From Cyrtodaria siliqua (lineage: Eukaryota; Mollusca; Bivalvia; Adapedonta; Hiatellidae): a stretch of 64,000 bases of DNA. The number at the start of each line of letters is the position of its first letter. The stretch's first letter is position 1. This document shows, one piece after another, positions 23,668-34,810 of this stretch. The notes under the pieces are model-generated. The model ran no database searches. It saw only the letters and a list, made by a program, of their open reading frames with translations, and had not been told where the DNA came from. A program made the translations under genes and the position numbers. The DNA lies in NCBI GenBank assembly GCA_037043455.1, contig JAWPHD010008227.1:1-64000 (forward strand). The letters are read 5' to 3'.

Positions 23668-24093
23668 GTTTTTTGAATTGAATTGGAGGTTTTAAGGCGC
23701 ACCAACACATGAAAAGGTTATATGGTGCCTAACAGGCATGAACATGCCAGGCTCATCTTCCTTGTACATCGAGATAAAATATGGAAAATGGACCTAGAAC
23801 ATTCTCACCCTGAACTGCAGGAGTTGCTGCAAATTCTATCGTAGAAACTCCATTTACGCTGGTAGCCACGTTATTGTTTTTCTGCCACTGCTCTTTTGAT
23901 GCGAGCGAGAAAGCACCTGAAACAATGCAGGGATCATGATGAAGACCTTTAATGAACATTGAACATAAAATGATAAAATGAACATCAATTTTGGGGGATT
24001 CTACTCCCTCTGCCTACCCCCTCAAAAGGGATCTGCAGTGGCCCTATTCTTTGCCCCATGACCAATCGGGGTCCCAGGGAACCACACGGGGCT
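23668..24093 (-). mobile_element. SINE-like retroposon, long form, with 12-bp target duplication
   Basis: The duplication ACAACAAAAATA lies at 23656-23667 and 24094-24105. The minus-strand 3' end is GTTGGTGCGCCTTAAAACC. It is homologous to 17070-17378, with ~77 bp more (about 23785-23870). A minus-strand 68-codon frame (23753-23959) shares KGLH.D.CIVSGA.SL with the other copy, then continues through the extra segment. No known domain; the frame could be chance within a retroposon. Confidence 0.75.
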
Positions 24094-24826
24094 ACAACAA
24101 AAATAAATAATATTACTAAACATACAACAAAAATAAATATATTACTAAACATAAATGGGCACAGTTGTTCAAAGATTGGTTAGCTTAATCCTTGGTTAGT
24201 GTAAACTTTCAAAATACAGTTTTTCATAAAAATATGTTTTGTAAGTGTACTATTAAACGTTTTTAATTTGCATTTCATCTTAACATAATGCTTTCAAATA
24301 CTCAATTTCTGGTAGAAATATTTGTTAATCAGAAATTTAGAGAGACGCTCAGTTAATTTCTTTGAACAACTGGGCCAATATAGCATTTGATTGTATTCTA
24401 AAAGAAGTTATGACTATTATTAGAATTATTTTAACATTGTCAATTGTTGCAATATGAATCCAATTTAACATCTTTATTCAAGTCTAGCAACAACACAAAA
24501 CAAATATTACTTGACAGAATTTAAAATAATGACTGAAGAAAACTGCATTTTGTTTCCTTTCAGTATACATATTAATGCCATTATTGGAATCATTCTTAAC
24601 ATGTGTCAATAAATGTTATATAAGTGTAGTCCGCATTGTTTGTTCTAGTCTTGCAACAATGGAAATACATATTTCTCAACTGAACTTACAGTATGTCTTT
24701 ATAGCAAAACAGCAATTTGTGTAAATTGTTTGGTAAATAATTCACTAGATCTGTAAAAACGAGTCACATGTTCATGAATACTGCAGTGTCTGACATCGCA
24801 TGAATTATTACCTATAATTTGAGACA

Positions 24827-25051
24827 TAGGACATCGATGCCCCCGCTATTGCTTCACATTTTAATAAGGCTATTGCCTTTCTGACATTAACTGGTCACCT
24901 GGCCAAGACATTGTGCCCATATACAATTTGACCAAGTTTAGAGAAGAGTTGGACAACAATTATCAAGGTAAAGTCCAGATAACATTTACGATACAGACAC
25001 ACTGACTGACGCAAGAATAGATCGATGGATGTGGTGTAACACTATATGCCC
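24827..25051 (+). repeat. 222-bp insert block, copy 4 of 6
   Basis: Same block, ending GGATGTGGTGTAACACTATATGCCC with a changed microsatellite part. Confidence 0.83.
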
Positions 25052-25265
25052 TTATGCTTTTACTAGAATCATTTTAACATTTTTAATTGATGCAATATGA
25101 ATGTTATTCAAAACTTTTATTCAAGTCTAGCAACAACACAAATAAATATTGCCAGACAGAATTTACAATATTTACAAAAGACTGTATTGTGTTTATAAGA
25201 AATTTAACTTCTATTGAAATCATTTTAACATGTGTCAAGACAGAAATTACAACAAAACAGAAATA

Positions 25266-25697
25266 AAAACAGCATTTTATTTCAACTTATCATAAGATAT
25301 GCTGACATTAGATCATTTTAACATTGTTAGTTGATGCAATAAGAATGCATTTCAACATATTTAAGTCTAGCATCACTAATAATAATAATGTTGCAACAAT
25401 GGAAATACATATTTCTTAAATTTACAATTTGTCTTTATGAAACAAAGGCAACTTGTGTAGTGTTTTGGTTAATAATTCACTAAAACAGCATTTTATTTCA
25501 ACTTATCATAAGATATGCTGACATTAGATCATTTTAACATTGTTAGTTGATGCAATAAGAATGCAATTCAACATATTTAAGTCTAGCATCACTAATAATA
25601 ATAATGTTGCAACAATGGAAATACATATTTCTTAAATTTACAATTTGTCTTTATGAAACAAAGGCAACTTGTGTAGTGTTTGGTTAATAATTCACTA
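25266..25697 (+). repeat. Recent tandem duplication, 2 x 216 bp
   Basis: The segment AAAACAGCATTTTATTTC.. to ..TTAATAATTCACT starting at 25266 is repeated from 25482 with only about two differences. This is far closer than other units in the array. Confidence 0.85.
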
Positions 25698-26483
25698 GAT
25701 CTGTAAGACCCGAGTCACAGGTATGCGGAACACTGCAGCGTCTGACATCACATGAATTATTACCTATAATTTGAGCCAGTTTTTATTCATAAAAAGTCAT
25801 GCTGTTATTAAAATCATGATTACAGTTTCAATTCATGCAATATAAATGTTATTCAAAACCTTTATTCAAGTCTAGCAACAACACAAATAAATACTGCTAG
25901 ACAGAAATTACAACATACCTGAAGAAAACGGCATTTTTTGTTTCAATTTATATGAGATATGCTGATAATAGGATTCCTTTTAACATTATCAATTGATACA
26001 ATATGAATGCAATTCAACATTTTTAAGTCTATCAACAACACAAATAAATATTACTAGACATAATATAGTATTTACTTGTATTTAAAAGTTATGCTATTAT
26101 TAGAATTATTTTAACATTGTGAATTGTTGCAATAAGAATGCAATTCAACATCTTTATTCAAGTTTAGCAACAACACAAATATTACAATATAGACTGAAGA
26201 AAACAGCATTTCCTTTTCATTTTATATAAAAAATAATTCCATAGTTGGAATCATTTTAACATGTGTCAATAAATGCTATCATAGGAATGTAGTCTGTTCT
26301 AGTCATGCAACAATGGAAATACATATTTCCTAGACTGAACTTAAATAAAATCTTTATGGCAAAACAGCAATTTCTGCAGATTGTTTGTAAATAATTCACT
26401 AGATCTGTAAGACCTGAGTCACAGGTTCGTGGAATACTGCAACGTCTGACATCACGTGAATTATTACCTATAATTTGAGCCAT

Positions 26484-26705
26484 AGGACATGGATGCCCCC
26501 GCTATTGCTTCACATTTTAATAAGGCTATTGCCTTTCTAACATTAATTGGTCACCTGGCCAAGACATTGTGCCCATATACAATTTGACCAAGTTTAGAGA
26601 AGATTGGATAACAATTATCAAAGTTCAGTCAAGGCAACATTTATGATACAGACACATTGACTGACCTAAGAATAGATGGACGGACGGGTGTAACACTATA
26701 TGCCC
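26484..26705 (+). repeat. 222-bp insert block, copy 5 of 6
   Basis: Same block and boundaries, AGGACATGGATGCCCCCGC to ACACTATATGCCC. Confidence 0.85.
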
Positions 26706-27004
26706 TTATGCTTTTATTAGAATCATTTTAACATTTTTAATTGATACAGTATGAATGGTATTCAAAACCTTTATTCAAGTCTAGCAACAACACAAATAAA
26801 TATAGCCAGACAGAATTTACAAGATTTACAAAAGACAGTATTGTATTTATAAGAAATTTAACTTCTATTGAAATCATTTTAACATGTGTCAAGACAGAAA
26901 TTACAAAACGGAAAAAAAAAGGCATTTTATTTCAACTTATCATAAGATATGCTGACATTAGAATCATTTTAACATTGTTAGTTGAATAAATGCTATTATA
27001 GGAA

Positions 27005-27745
27005 TGTAGTCTGTTCTAGTCATGCAACAATGGAAATACATATTTCCTTGACAGAACTTAAAAACAAGGCTTTATGGCAAAACAGCAATTTCTGCAAATT
27101 GTTTGTAAATAATTCACTAGATCTGTAAGACCTGAGTCACAGGTTCGTGGAATACTGCAACGTCTGACATCACATGAATTATTACCTATACATAGTCTGT
27201 TCTAGTCTTTCAACAATGGAAATACATATTTCCTAGACTGAACGTAAAATAAAGTCTTTATGGCAAAACAGCAATTTCTGCAGATTGTTTGTAAATAATT
27301 CAATAGATTTGTAAGACCTGAGTCACAGGTTCATGGAATACTGCAGCGTCTGACATCACATGACTTATTACCTATACATAGTCTGTTCTAGTCTTTCAAC
27401 AATGGAAATACATATTTCCTAGACTGAACTTAAAATAAAGTCTTTATGGCAAAACAGCAATTTCTGCAGATTGTTTGTAAATAATTCACTAGATCTGTAA
27501 GACCCGAGTCACAGGTTCGTGAATACTGCAGTGTCTGACATCACATGAATTATTACCTATACCTAGTCTGTTCAAGTCTTGCAACAATGGAAATATATAT
27601 TTCCTAGACTGAACTTACAATATGTCTTTATAGCAAAACAGTAATTTGTGTAGATTGTCTGGTAAATAATTCATTAGATCTGTAAGACCCGAGTCACAGC
27701 TTCATGGAATACTGCAGTGTCTGACATCGCATGAATTATTACCTA
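27005..27745 (+). repeat. Local tandem array, about 4 x 185 bp
   Basis: TAGTCTGTTC recurs near 27007, 27194, 27379 and 27564. Each unit continues GCAACAATGGAAATACATAT (or TTTCAACAATGG) and ends TGACATCACATGAATTATTACCTATA. The units are very similar to each other, so amplification is recent. Confidence 0.8.
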
Positions 27746-27758
27746 TAATTTGAGCCAT

Positions 27759-27978
27759 AGGACATGGATGCCCCCGCTATTGCTTCACATAATAAGGCTA
27801 TTGCCTTTCTGATATTAATTGGTCACCTGGCCAAGACATTGTGCCCATATACAATTTGACCAAGTTTAGAGAAGATTGGATAACAATTATCAAAGTTAAG
27901 GACAGACAACATTTATGATACAGACACACTGACTGACCCAAGAATAGATGGACGGACGGGTGTAACACTATATGCCCT
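27759..27978 (+). repeat. 222-bp insert block, copy 6 of 6
   Basis: Same block and boundaries, with a small deletion in CACATTTTAATAAGG (here CACATAATAAGG). Confidence 0.85.
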
Positions 27979-28640
27979 TATGCTTTTATTAGAATCATTT
28001 TAACATTTTAAATTGATGCAATATGAATGGTATTCAAAACCTTTAGTTTATTCAAGTCTAGCAACAACACAAATAAATATAGCCAGACAGAATTTACTTC
28101 ATACCTGAAGAAAACGGCATTTTTTGTTTCACTTTATATAAGATATGCTGATAATATGATCCTTTTAACATTGTCAATTGATACAATATGAATGCAATTC
28201 AACATATTTAAGTGTATCAACAACACAAATAAATATTACTAGACATAATATACCATTTGCTTGTGTTTAAATGAAGTTATGCCATTATTAGAATTATTTA
28301 AACATTGTGAATTGTTGCAATAAGAATGTAATTCAATATCTTTATTCAAGTTTAGCAACAACACAAATATTACAATATAGACTGAAGAAAACAGCATTTT
28401 GTTTACATTTTTTATAAAAAAAAAATTCCATTGTGTCAATAAATGCTATCATAGGAATGTAGTCTGTTCTAGTCATGCAACAATGGAAATACATATTTCC
28501 TAGACTGAACTTAAAATAAAGTCTTTATGGCAAAATAGCAATTTCTGCAGATTGTTTGTAAATAATTCACTAGATCTATCTGTAAGACCTGAGTCACAGG
28601 TTCTGTATACATATGAAGTTATGCTGTTATTTGATCATTT

Positions 28641-29636
28641 TAACATTGTCAATTGATTTAATATGTATAATGTAATGCAACCTCTTTATTTAAAGTAGCT
28701 ATCCCGCCAACATTAGCCAAATTTTACAACATATATACCTACTGATTACAAGGTATATATATTACATATTTTGAGAATCCAAAATCTATAGTCACAATAT
28801 AAACGGCTTTAACCAGCCATGCCAAATCCCAAAACTTTTGCATTGAATTAAAAGTTACCAACTCATAATCACGGGTATTTTGAAAACCAGTGAAAAATTC
28901 TATACTTAATCAGCACATATACATTAGTATATGACCTGAACACCTGGATAGTTTTGTTAAACGGTTTTGTAGTGTAATTTTGCAGTTATTTGGCGGATTA
29001 GTTTCTTTAAGTCCAGCAACTACACAAATAAATATTGTTAGACAGAATTTACGAAAACAGCATTTTTTAAATTTAATTTATAAGAACTTTTGCTGCTATT
29101 GGAATCACATTTTCAACTGATATTAATATGAATATATAATTTAACATCTTTATTCAAGTCTAGTAACTACACAAATAAATATTACTAGACAGAATGTACA
29201 ATTATAGTGAGTTAAGAAAACAGTATTTTTTAATTCATATCTTATGCTGCTATTGGAATCATTTTAACATTGTCAATAGATTTAATTCGAAGAGAACTCA
29301 ATATCTTAATTCTAGTCTAGCAAATCAATACGGCTACTCCTCCTGAACATCTCAACAGTTTTTGATGTAGTAGAAAATATCAGTATGAAGTCTAGTTATC
29401 ATTTCGTCATGCTGTTCCGGTCCATTAACTTTTCGCAGAATTATGGGCTCATTTCAGCTGATAGCTTTCAGAGGCCAGTGGCATTCATTTAATTTATAAT
29501 ACATGTTATTCTTGATATTTATTCAAGTCTAGCAATGGCTTCAGTGCCCTAGATAGCATTTGCAACTGTGATGGTAATTCGTTCAAATTAAAAATAATTG
29601 AAATAATCAATAACTCAAAATAACTCAAAAAAAACA
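28641..29636 (+). repeat. Diverged AT-rich array units and unrecognised sequence
   Basis: TCCAGCAACTACACAAATAAATATTG (near 29012) and TCTAGTAACTACACAAATAAATATTA (near 29158) mark older copies of the basic unit. 28690-28980 shows no recognised repeat or gene. Confidence 0.6.
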
Positions 29637-29830
29637 AACAAGAGCTGTCAGATGTCAGTGCGCTCGACTTTCAAGGCCTTGTCTATTTACTGGAAAAATA
29701 AGTTGAAAGGGGCATAATTCTGCAACGTTCAGGACAGAGTTATGAAACTTGTCTGTATGAAATGAAAGTGAATACATGTATAAATTTTTATTGAGATTTA
29801 GCATTTTCTGAGATGTGAGATTACCGGTTA
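29637..29830 (+). mobile_element. 5' fragment of an ACAAGAGCTGTC-type element
   Basis: It has the head AACAAGAGCTGTCAGATG (29637), then GCGCTCGACTTTCAAGGCC. It resembles the 5' ends at 34811 and 17683. No matching tail was found downstream. Confidence 0.65.
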
Positions 29831-29919
29831 AGATACCGACATTGAAGCAAGGATAATAAAACGTGTGTGTATCTGGAACAAATGTCTGGAAAATTATTTG
29901 GGCAACTGACTATATTTAA

Positions 29920-30062
29920 CCTTAACCTGCTACATATATATAATTGGACTGTTCTTTCTTTGAATTAAGACCATTCCATTTATGTGACAAAGGGGTGTTT
30001 TGGGAGAAATGACTGATCAGCAGCCAGACATTGTAAACCCTGATCAGCCTGCGGGTTAAGGG
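29920..30062. mobile_element. piggyBac-like MITE, 143 bp
   Basis: It is flanked by TTAA on both sides (29916-29919 and 30063-30066). The ends CCTTAACC and GGGTTAAGGG are inverted. Compared with 18299-18502 it is inverted and internally shorter. Confidence 0.8.
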
Positions 30063-30066
30063 TTAA

Positions 30067-31585
30067 CTAAGTGAAGTATGAGGATACACTGCTTATCTGG
30101 GGCACTGATGACTCGTGTATTGCTAAACAGAATTTACAATACTGACCTAGAAAACAGCATTTATTTTAATCATAACAAGGTATGATGCTAATTTTAACAT
30201 TGTCAATGGATGCAATATGAATATGCTATTCAAAATCTGTATTTTATAAGAACAACTAAAACAGGACCCCAAAGCGGACCTGTATAAATCTACTAGTTTA
30301 AGGCTGTATTATAAGTGTCCAAAAGGTTCTAATGATAAACATTTTACAAATTTGGTGGTAAATATAAGCTCACCTGGCTGAATCGCCTGGCCTTCAGCCA
30401 TAATAAGAGCTAATAAATATATTGCAGTTAAAATCAATGTGATTAAAACACTAAAAGTACATATCACAGTTTATCTAAAAGATTAATCAGTTCTATATAT
30501 ATATATATAAAGAACATGCAATATCTCTTAAAGGGTCCATCAGTATTTGGGGGCTAAATATACCAAAACAATAAACACTTGTGACGTGGAATACTTCTGC
30601 CTAATCTAGCCGCGATGCTCGCATTGCAATACTTTAAAAAATTGGTTACCGCTACTTAGTTCAAAATAACTAACCCTCGGGCATAACCGTAATTAGGAAA
30701 TACCTTCGTCGTTTTTTTTAAATTTATTTGTCAATTTAATACAGAAATAATGTTTTAAACAATTCTGAAAAACTACCAATCCTGATGAAATTTCTTTAAA
30801 TTACATGATATTAATGCACAGTTATGATTCATAGAAAAAAAAATTGTTATGGTTATGAAATTGTTCTTAGAAAATATGCCTCTGTTGGAAGCTACATTTA
30901 TGTTCTTTATATGCCATTGTCACCAAACCATCAAGATTGATTACATCATCAACAACATTCTTAATCACAAAGGGTTTAATATTCACGTTGACTAAGAGTT
31001 TATGTTAGCATTAGAGAAACTGTTATACTGTCAAAACCATATTTATTATACAGAAATGTGCACATACCCTGCATATTAATATTTACAAATTTAAAGTAAA
31101 CAACTTTGTAAAATTTGGGTATTATTTATTATTTATCTTTCTTATAAAATCATGTGGAGTTGTACAAAATCTATAAAGTGGGCTTTGGAAGTGAACAAGT
31201 CCACACTCTACTGTGCCCTTGGTGAAAGAACTAGAAATCCATGTGCAGACATAATGTTGTTTCATTGGGGGAATTCTCCTCTTGGCACAATGGCAGGTGG
31301 ACTATAACCCTTAGAAATGCACCATTTGGGAAGCTCTGATAGGGGCTATAGAACTTGAGTAAACAATGCGAGCAGCATTGTTGAGGACTTGCATAATGGC
31401 AGAGGGACTATTATATTTAGAGCTACACAGAGAACTAGAAACCTTAGTCCACACAAGGTCTGCAGAGGAATCACCTAATGTGGAATTATCAGGGAGTACA
31501 AAGAATTAGAGGTTCCTGGTGCTACCCTTAACAATAAATATGGAACTGACCAATATTAAAAAATAAAATATTACATTGAATTTTC
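30067..31585. other. No gene supported
   Basis: It contains one more weak array unit (30110-30240), a TA run at about 30497-30509 and unique AT-rich sequence. No conserved frame was seen. Confidence 0.45.
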
Positions 31586-31589
31586 TTGG

Positions 31590-33200
31590 ATCACCACAGA
31601 AATTAAAGTTTTAATGAAAAAGCCAGACAGGCTATACAAGAAAAGGAAGAAATCAGCAGACAAGAAGCATACTATTAAATTTAAAACCACCAAGCATCTA
31701 TTTAAAAAAAAAAGAAAGGCATATTGGTCATACACAGGAGGAGACAATCATTCTGAAACCAGAAGACCCAAACAGCAGAAGAATCAAACAAAGGAACCTC
31801 CATGATATGGTTTTTGGATAATTTAAATTCATCTTAGAGGAATCCACAATTACAAGAAAAGTTTTTGAAAAGCTCAGCAGACTTCTCTACTGTCCCAGAT
31901 ACAGACATCAACAGAAATGAAGTTCAGAAACTTCTAAACAGCTTCAATTCATACAAAGCAGCTAGTACTGACAATATAAAACCAACAGCAGATCTCACCT
32001 ATACAGACTATCATCTTCAGACAAAGGTGAGTTCCCCAGATACATAGAGAACAGCTCTTACGACACCAGCCTTCAAAAAAGGACAGAAGTACCAGCAGAG
32101 AACTATACGCCCATCTCTCTGATATGTGTGTGCTACAAAATCCTCAAACACATTGCAATCAGCCATGAACATGCAGCTAAACACAACATCCTCTTCTTAT
32201 TGCAGCACGATTTGTGCAAGGGCAGATCATGTATAACACAGATGCTGAAATTCACAGATGACATAACAGCAACTACGGAAATTGACAAACAGACAGGCAT
32301 CCTTATTATGAACTTCAAGGTATTTTATAAAGTCAGCTACATCAAGCTAATGCACAAACTCCACCACTATGTATGGAATATGAGGGAAACCACCAGATAG
32401 ATAAATGTGTTTCTAACAGATCACAGGCAGTTGTTGCTGGGAAATAATCGTTGGACAAGACCAGCGTCGAATCAGGGATAAATATATAGTACTAGGACAG
32501 GGATAGTTCTAGGACCAAGCCTATTCATTTCTACATCAACGACATACCCACAACATTGACTTGGTAGAGGAGATGGAAAATGGACTTTCACCCGGACATA
32601 TATAACATCCTTACCATTACCAGAAAGAGAAGCGACATCATCCACGACTAAGTTCTACACAAGCAAGTCCTGCAGCATGTGACTTCAATACAGTATTAAG
32701 GATTAGAATGCACATTCAACATTTGTATGGACTTATCGACCATCAGATTCCAGTCATATGAAACCTCAACATCAGATCTGTCTAAGTCAAGGCCCAAGCA
32801 GACCAGATGCATACAAGCTTGAGATGGTATAAAGGCTGACAGTGCACATTGTCACCAATCGCTACGGTGATAGATCAAGCATCGTTGAGATGATACAAGA
32901 CAAACTGGAAGAGTCTGGAAAATTGCAGACAGGTTTTTAGCTTAAGACTGATCATGATGTACAAGATCAACAATCAGCTAGAAGCCATTAAAAAAATAGA
33001 AAAAATAGAGAGGTTCCACGCCGCTGCCTCAACAGACATATGCTTCCAAAATCCTTTCAATTCCCAACATTTTGCTACGATTTATGGAAGTGGTCTTTCT
33101 TTTCCCCTTCAATCAAGGATTGAAACAGCAGTCCATCAGATAGTCTCAGTTGGGTTGCTAGAGTTCACAACCTTTCTAAAGCTATTAAAACGTCCTTATT
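31590..33200 (+). pseudogene. Degenerate non-LTR (jockey-like) retrotransposon, reverse transcriptase ORF2 remnant
   Basis: The coding signal moves between frames with several stops. In order: a basic stretch before RT (MKKPDRLYKKRKKSADKK, about 31614-31667, then KAYWSY); a pre-RT segment (NSFNSYKAASTDNIKP, about 31937-31984); the finger/palm start (PAFKKGQKY..RTIRPSL, about 32072-32120); QHDLCKGRSCITQ (about 32200-32240), matching the usual QxGFRxxRS motif; motif A as LIMNFKVFYKVSYIKL, with the catalytic Asp replaced; and VLGPSLF plus YINDIP (about 32505-32555) in shifted frames. The segment that should hold the (F/Y)ADD motif is missing before MDFHPD (about 32575). A C-terminal tail follows (MMYKINNQLEA near 32954). 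Known members of this group copy RNA by target-primed reverse transcription. This copy is dead. The endonuclease part is absent, as expected for 5' truncation. No target duplication was found. Jockey versus a related clade is uncertain. Confidence 0.82.
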
Positions 33201-33204
33201 TTTA

Positions 33205-33303
33205 TCTAAGAAATAGACCTGTAAACACAGCTTACACACAGAACTCAATATGGACTGTGACGCCGACGTGATTACATAATCTCTTATTCTTCTTCGAGTA
33301 GTT
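33205..33303 (+). mobile_element. E-TTCGA tail remnant
   Basis: AGACCTGTAAACACAGCTTACAC, GTGACGCCGACGTGATTACATAA and TCTCTTATTCTTCTTCGAGTAG match the last unit and tail of the family. The second hairpin arm is mutated and no head is near. Confidence 0.7.
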
Positions 33304-33845
33304 TTTGTTATTAAAAGAATAATTTTTTTAATGTGTCTCTTTAAGTTTCTTTATTTTTAAATTATGACAGGGAAACATGGCCTATGTCTGTCTTCGAAGC
33401 ACTGAACAAAAAAAAAACTTAAACATTTGTATTTATCTTCAAGTTTTTTACTTACTTGAAAAGCAACTTAAGTCAACTTTCGTCAAACCTGAACAACACT
33501 ACACAACCAACTTCAGGTCTCCCCGACTATAATCATCCAGCAGCTTGAACGAGTGGATGGCATAATACATGTAGGGTATCCGGGTACCTGTGGTAAATAA
33601 AGATTATAGAATATACTTATTCTGACAATATTGAAAGTATCTTCATTGATAAGGGAGACAATTCTATATTTTCATGAGCATGGATGAAGGTATTTCAGTA
33701 CAACTTGTCAAAAGAAACTTTTGTGCTAAAAGGTGACAATGTAGAAGTCCAGGGGTGGCAATATCTAGAAAAAAACATTACTTGTCCTTCAAACCATGAA
33801 TTTATTCTCATTTGTCTATATAATATAAAAGGCTTACATTTTCTT
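33304..33845. other. No gene recognised
   Basis: Unique AT-rich sequence with a poly-T run near 33320 and no supported frame. Confidence 0.4.
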
Positions 33846-34810
33846 AACAAGACCTCGGTCTGAGGGTGTCTCGCCCACCGCGGCAAATCGCCTATGAAAT
33901 ATTTTATTAAATTTGTGCTTAAATGATGTCCACCAAAGACAACACTTCATATGACAAAGTATCAAACGAATAAAAGCGAAGTAATCATAAGAAGTTAAGT
34001 AACTGAGGTTAAGTGGTTTAACCAGGGTGTAGTTGTGGGAAAATATGACCTTGACCTTAGTATTTTTTGTCATCCACTAATGCCAACACACATATGACCA
34101 AGTATCAAAGACATAAAGTCAGGCAATCACATAAAGTTAACTGAGGTTAAGTTACCTAACACTAACAAAGGTTAAGTTACCTAACAAAGGTTAACTCACC
34201 TAACCGAGGTTAAGTTTGGGGAAAATAAGCAAAATATGACCTTGACCTTAGTAATTTTTGTCGTTCAGTGATGTCCACCAATGCCAACAATACATATGAC
34301 CAAGTATCAAACAAAGACAAGAAATCCGTTGATTCACATGTCTCGCCTAACGGGGGCTGGACTTAATAATGAAAAGGTTGATGATGATTAAATGAAAGTC
34401 TGTAAACATTTTAGTAACTAAAAACAATTGAGTTTGCCGTTTGCTGAGATGACATCTAAGTGCATTTCTTTAAAAACAAAACGCCATTCTATTAAAAACA
34501 AGAGGCCCAAGAGGGCCTGTGGATGCTCTACTGGCTAAAACGGCTCTTATATCAAGGGTTGTGGACATAAAATTGACATCAGTAGTTTTTTTAAAACATT
34601 GCAAAAACAATAGGGATAGGATGGCCTAAGATCGCTCACCTGGTAATCATGGGCAATAAGTCTGCTGTGTCTAGTCTGGCATGGGCATTTTTTAATTTGT
34701 CCCACTTTCTTCTATGAATTAAATTTCATAAAAATGGGGGGAGGGGGGGTTATAGACATTCTAAACAAATATGGTAAAGATCAGATAAAAAATGAAGTAA
34801 CTACAGATTT

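Larger units (their letters stand above)
18039..28640 (+). repeat. Large AT-rich array of ~155-185-bp units with higher-order structure
   Basis: The basic unit contains TTAGAATCATTTTAACATTG, TTCAAGTCTAGCAACAACAC, AAATAAATATT and AGAAAACAGCATTTT. A second unit type contains GCAACAATGGAAATACATAT, AGATCTGTAAGACC, GAGTCACAGGTTCGTG and TGACATCGCATGAATTATTACC. Units combine into blocks of about 1.25-2.7 kb. Isolated relatives occur at 12.9 and 14.2 kb. Short frames in this region differ from copy to copy and are not genes. Confidence 0.82.
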
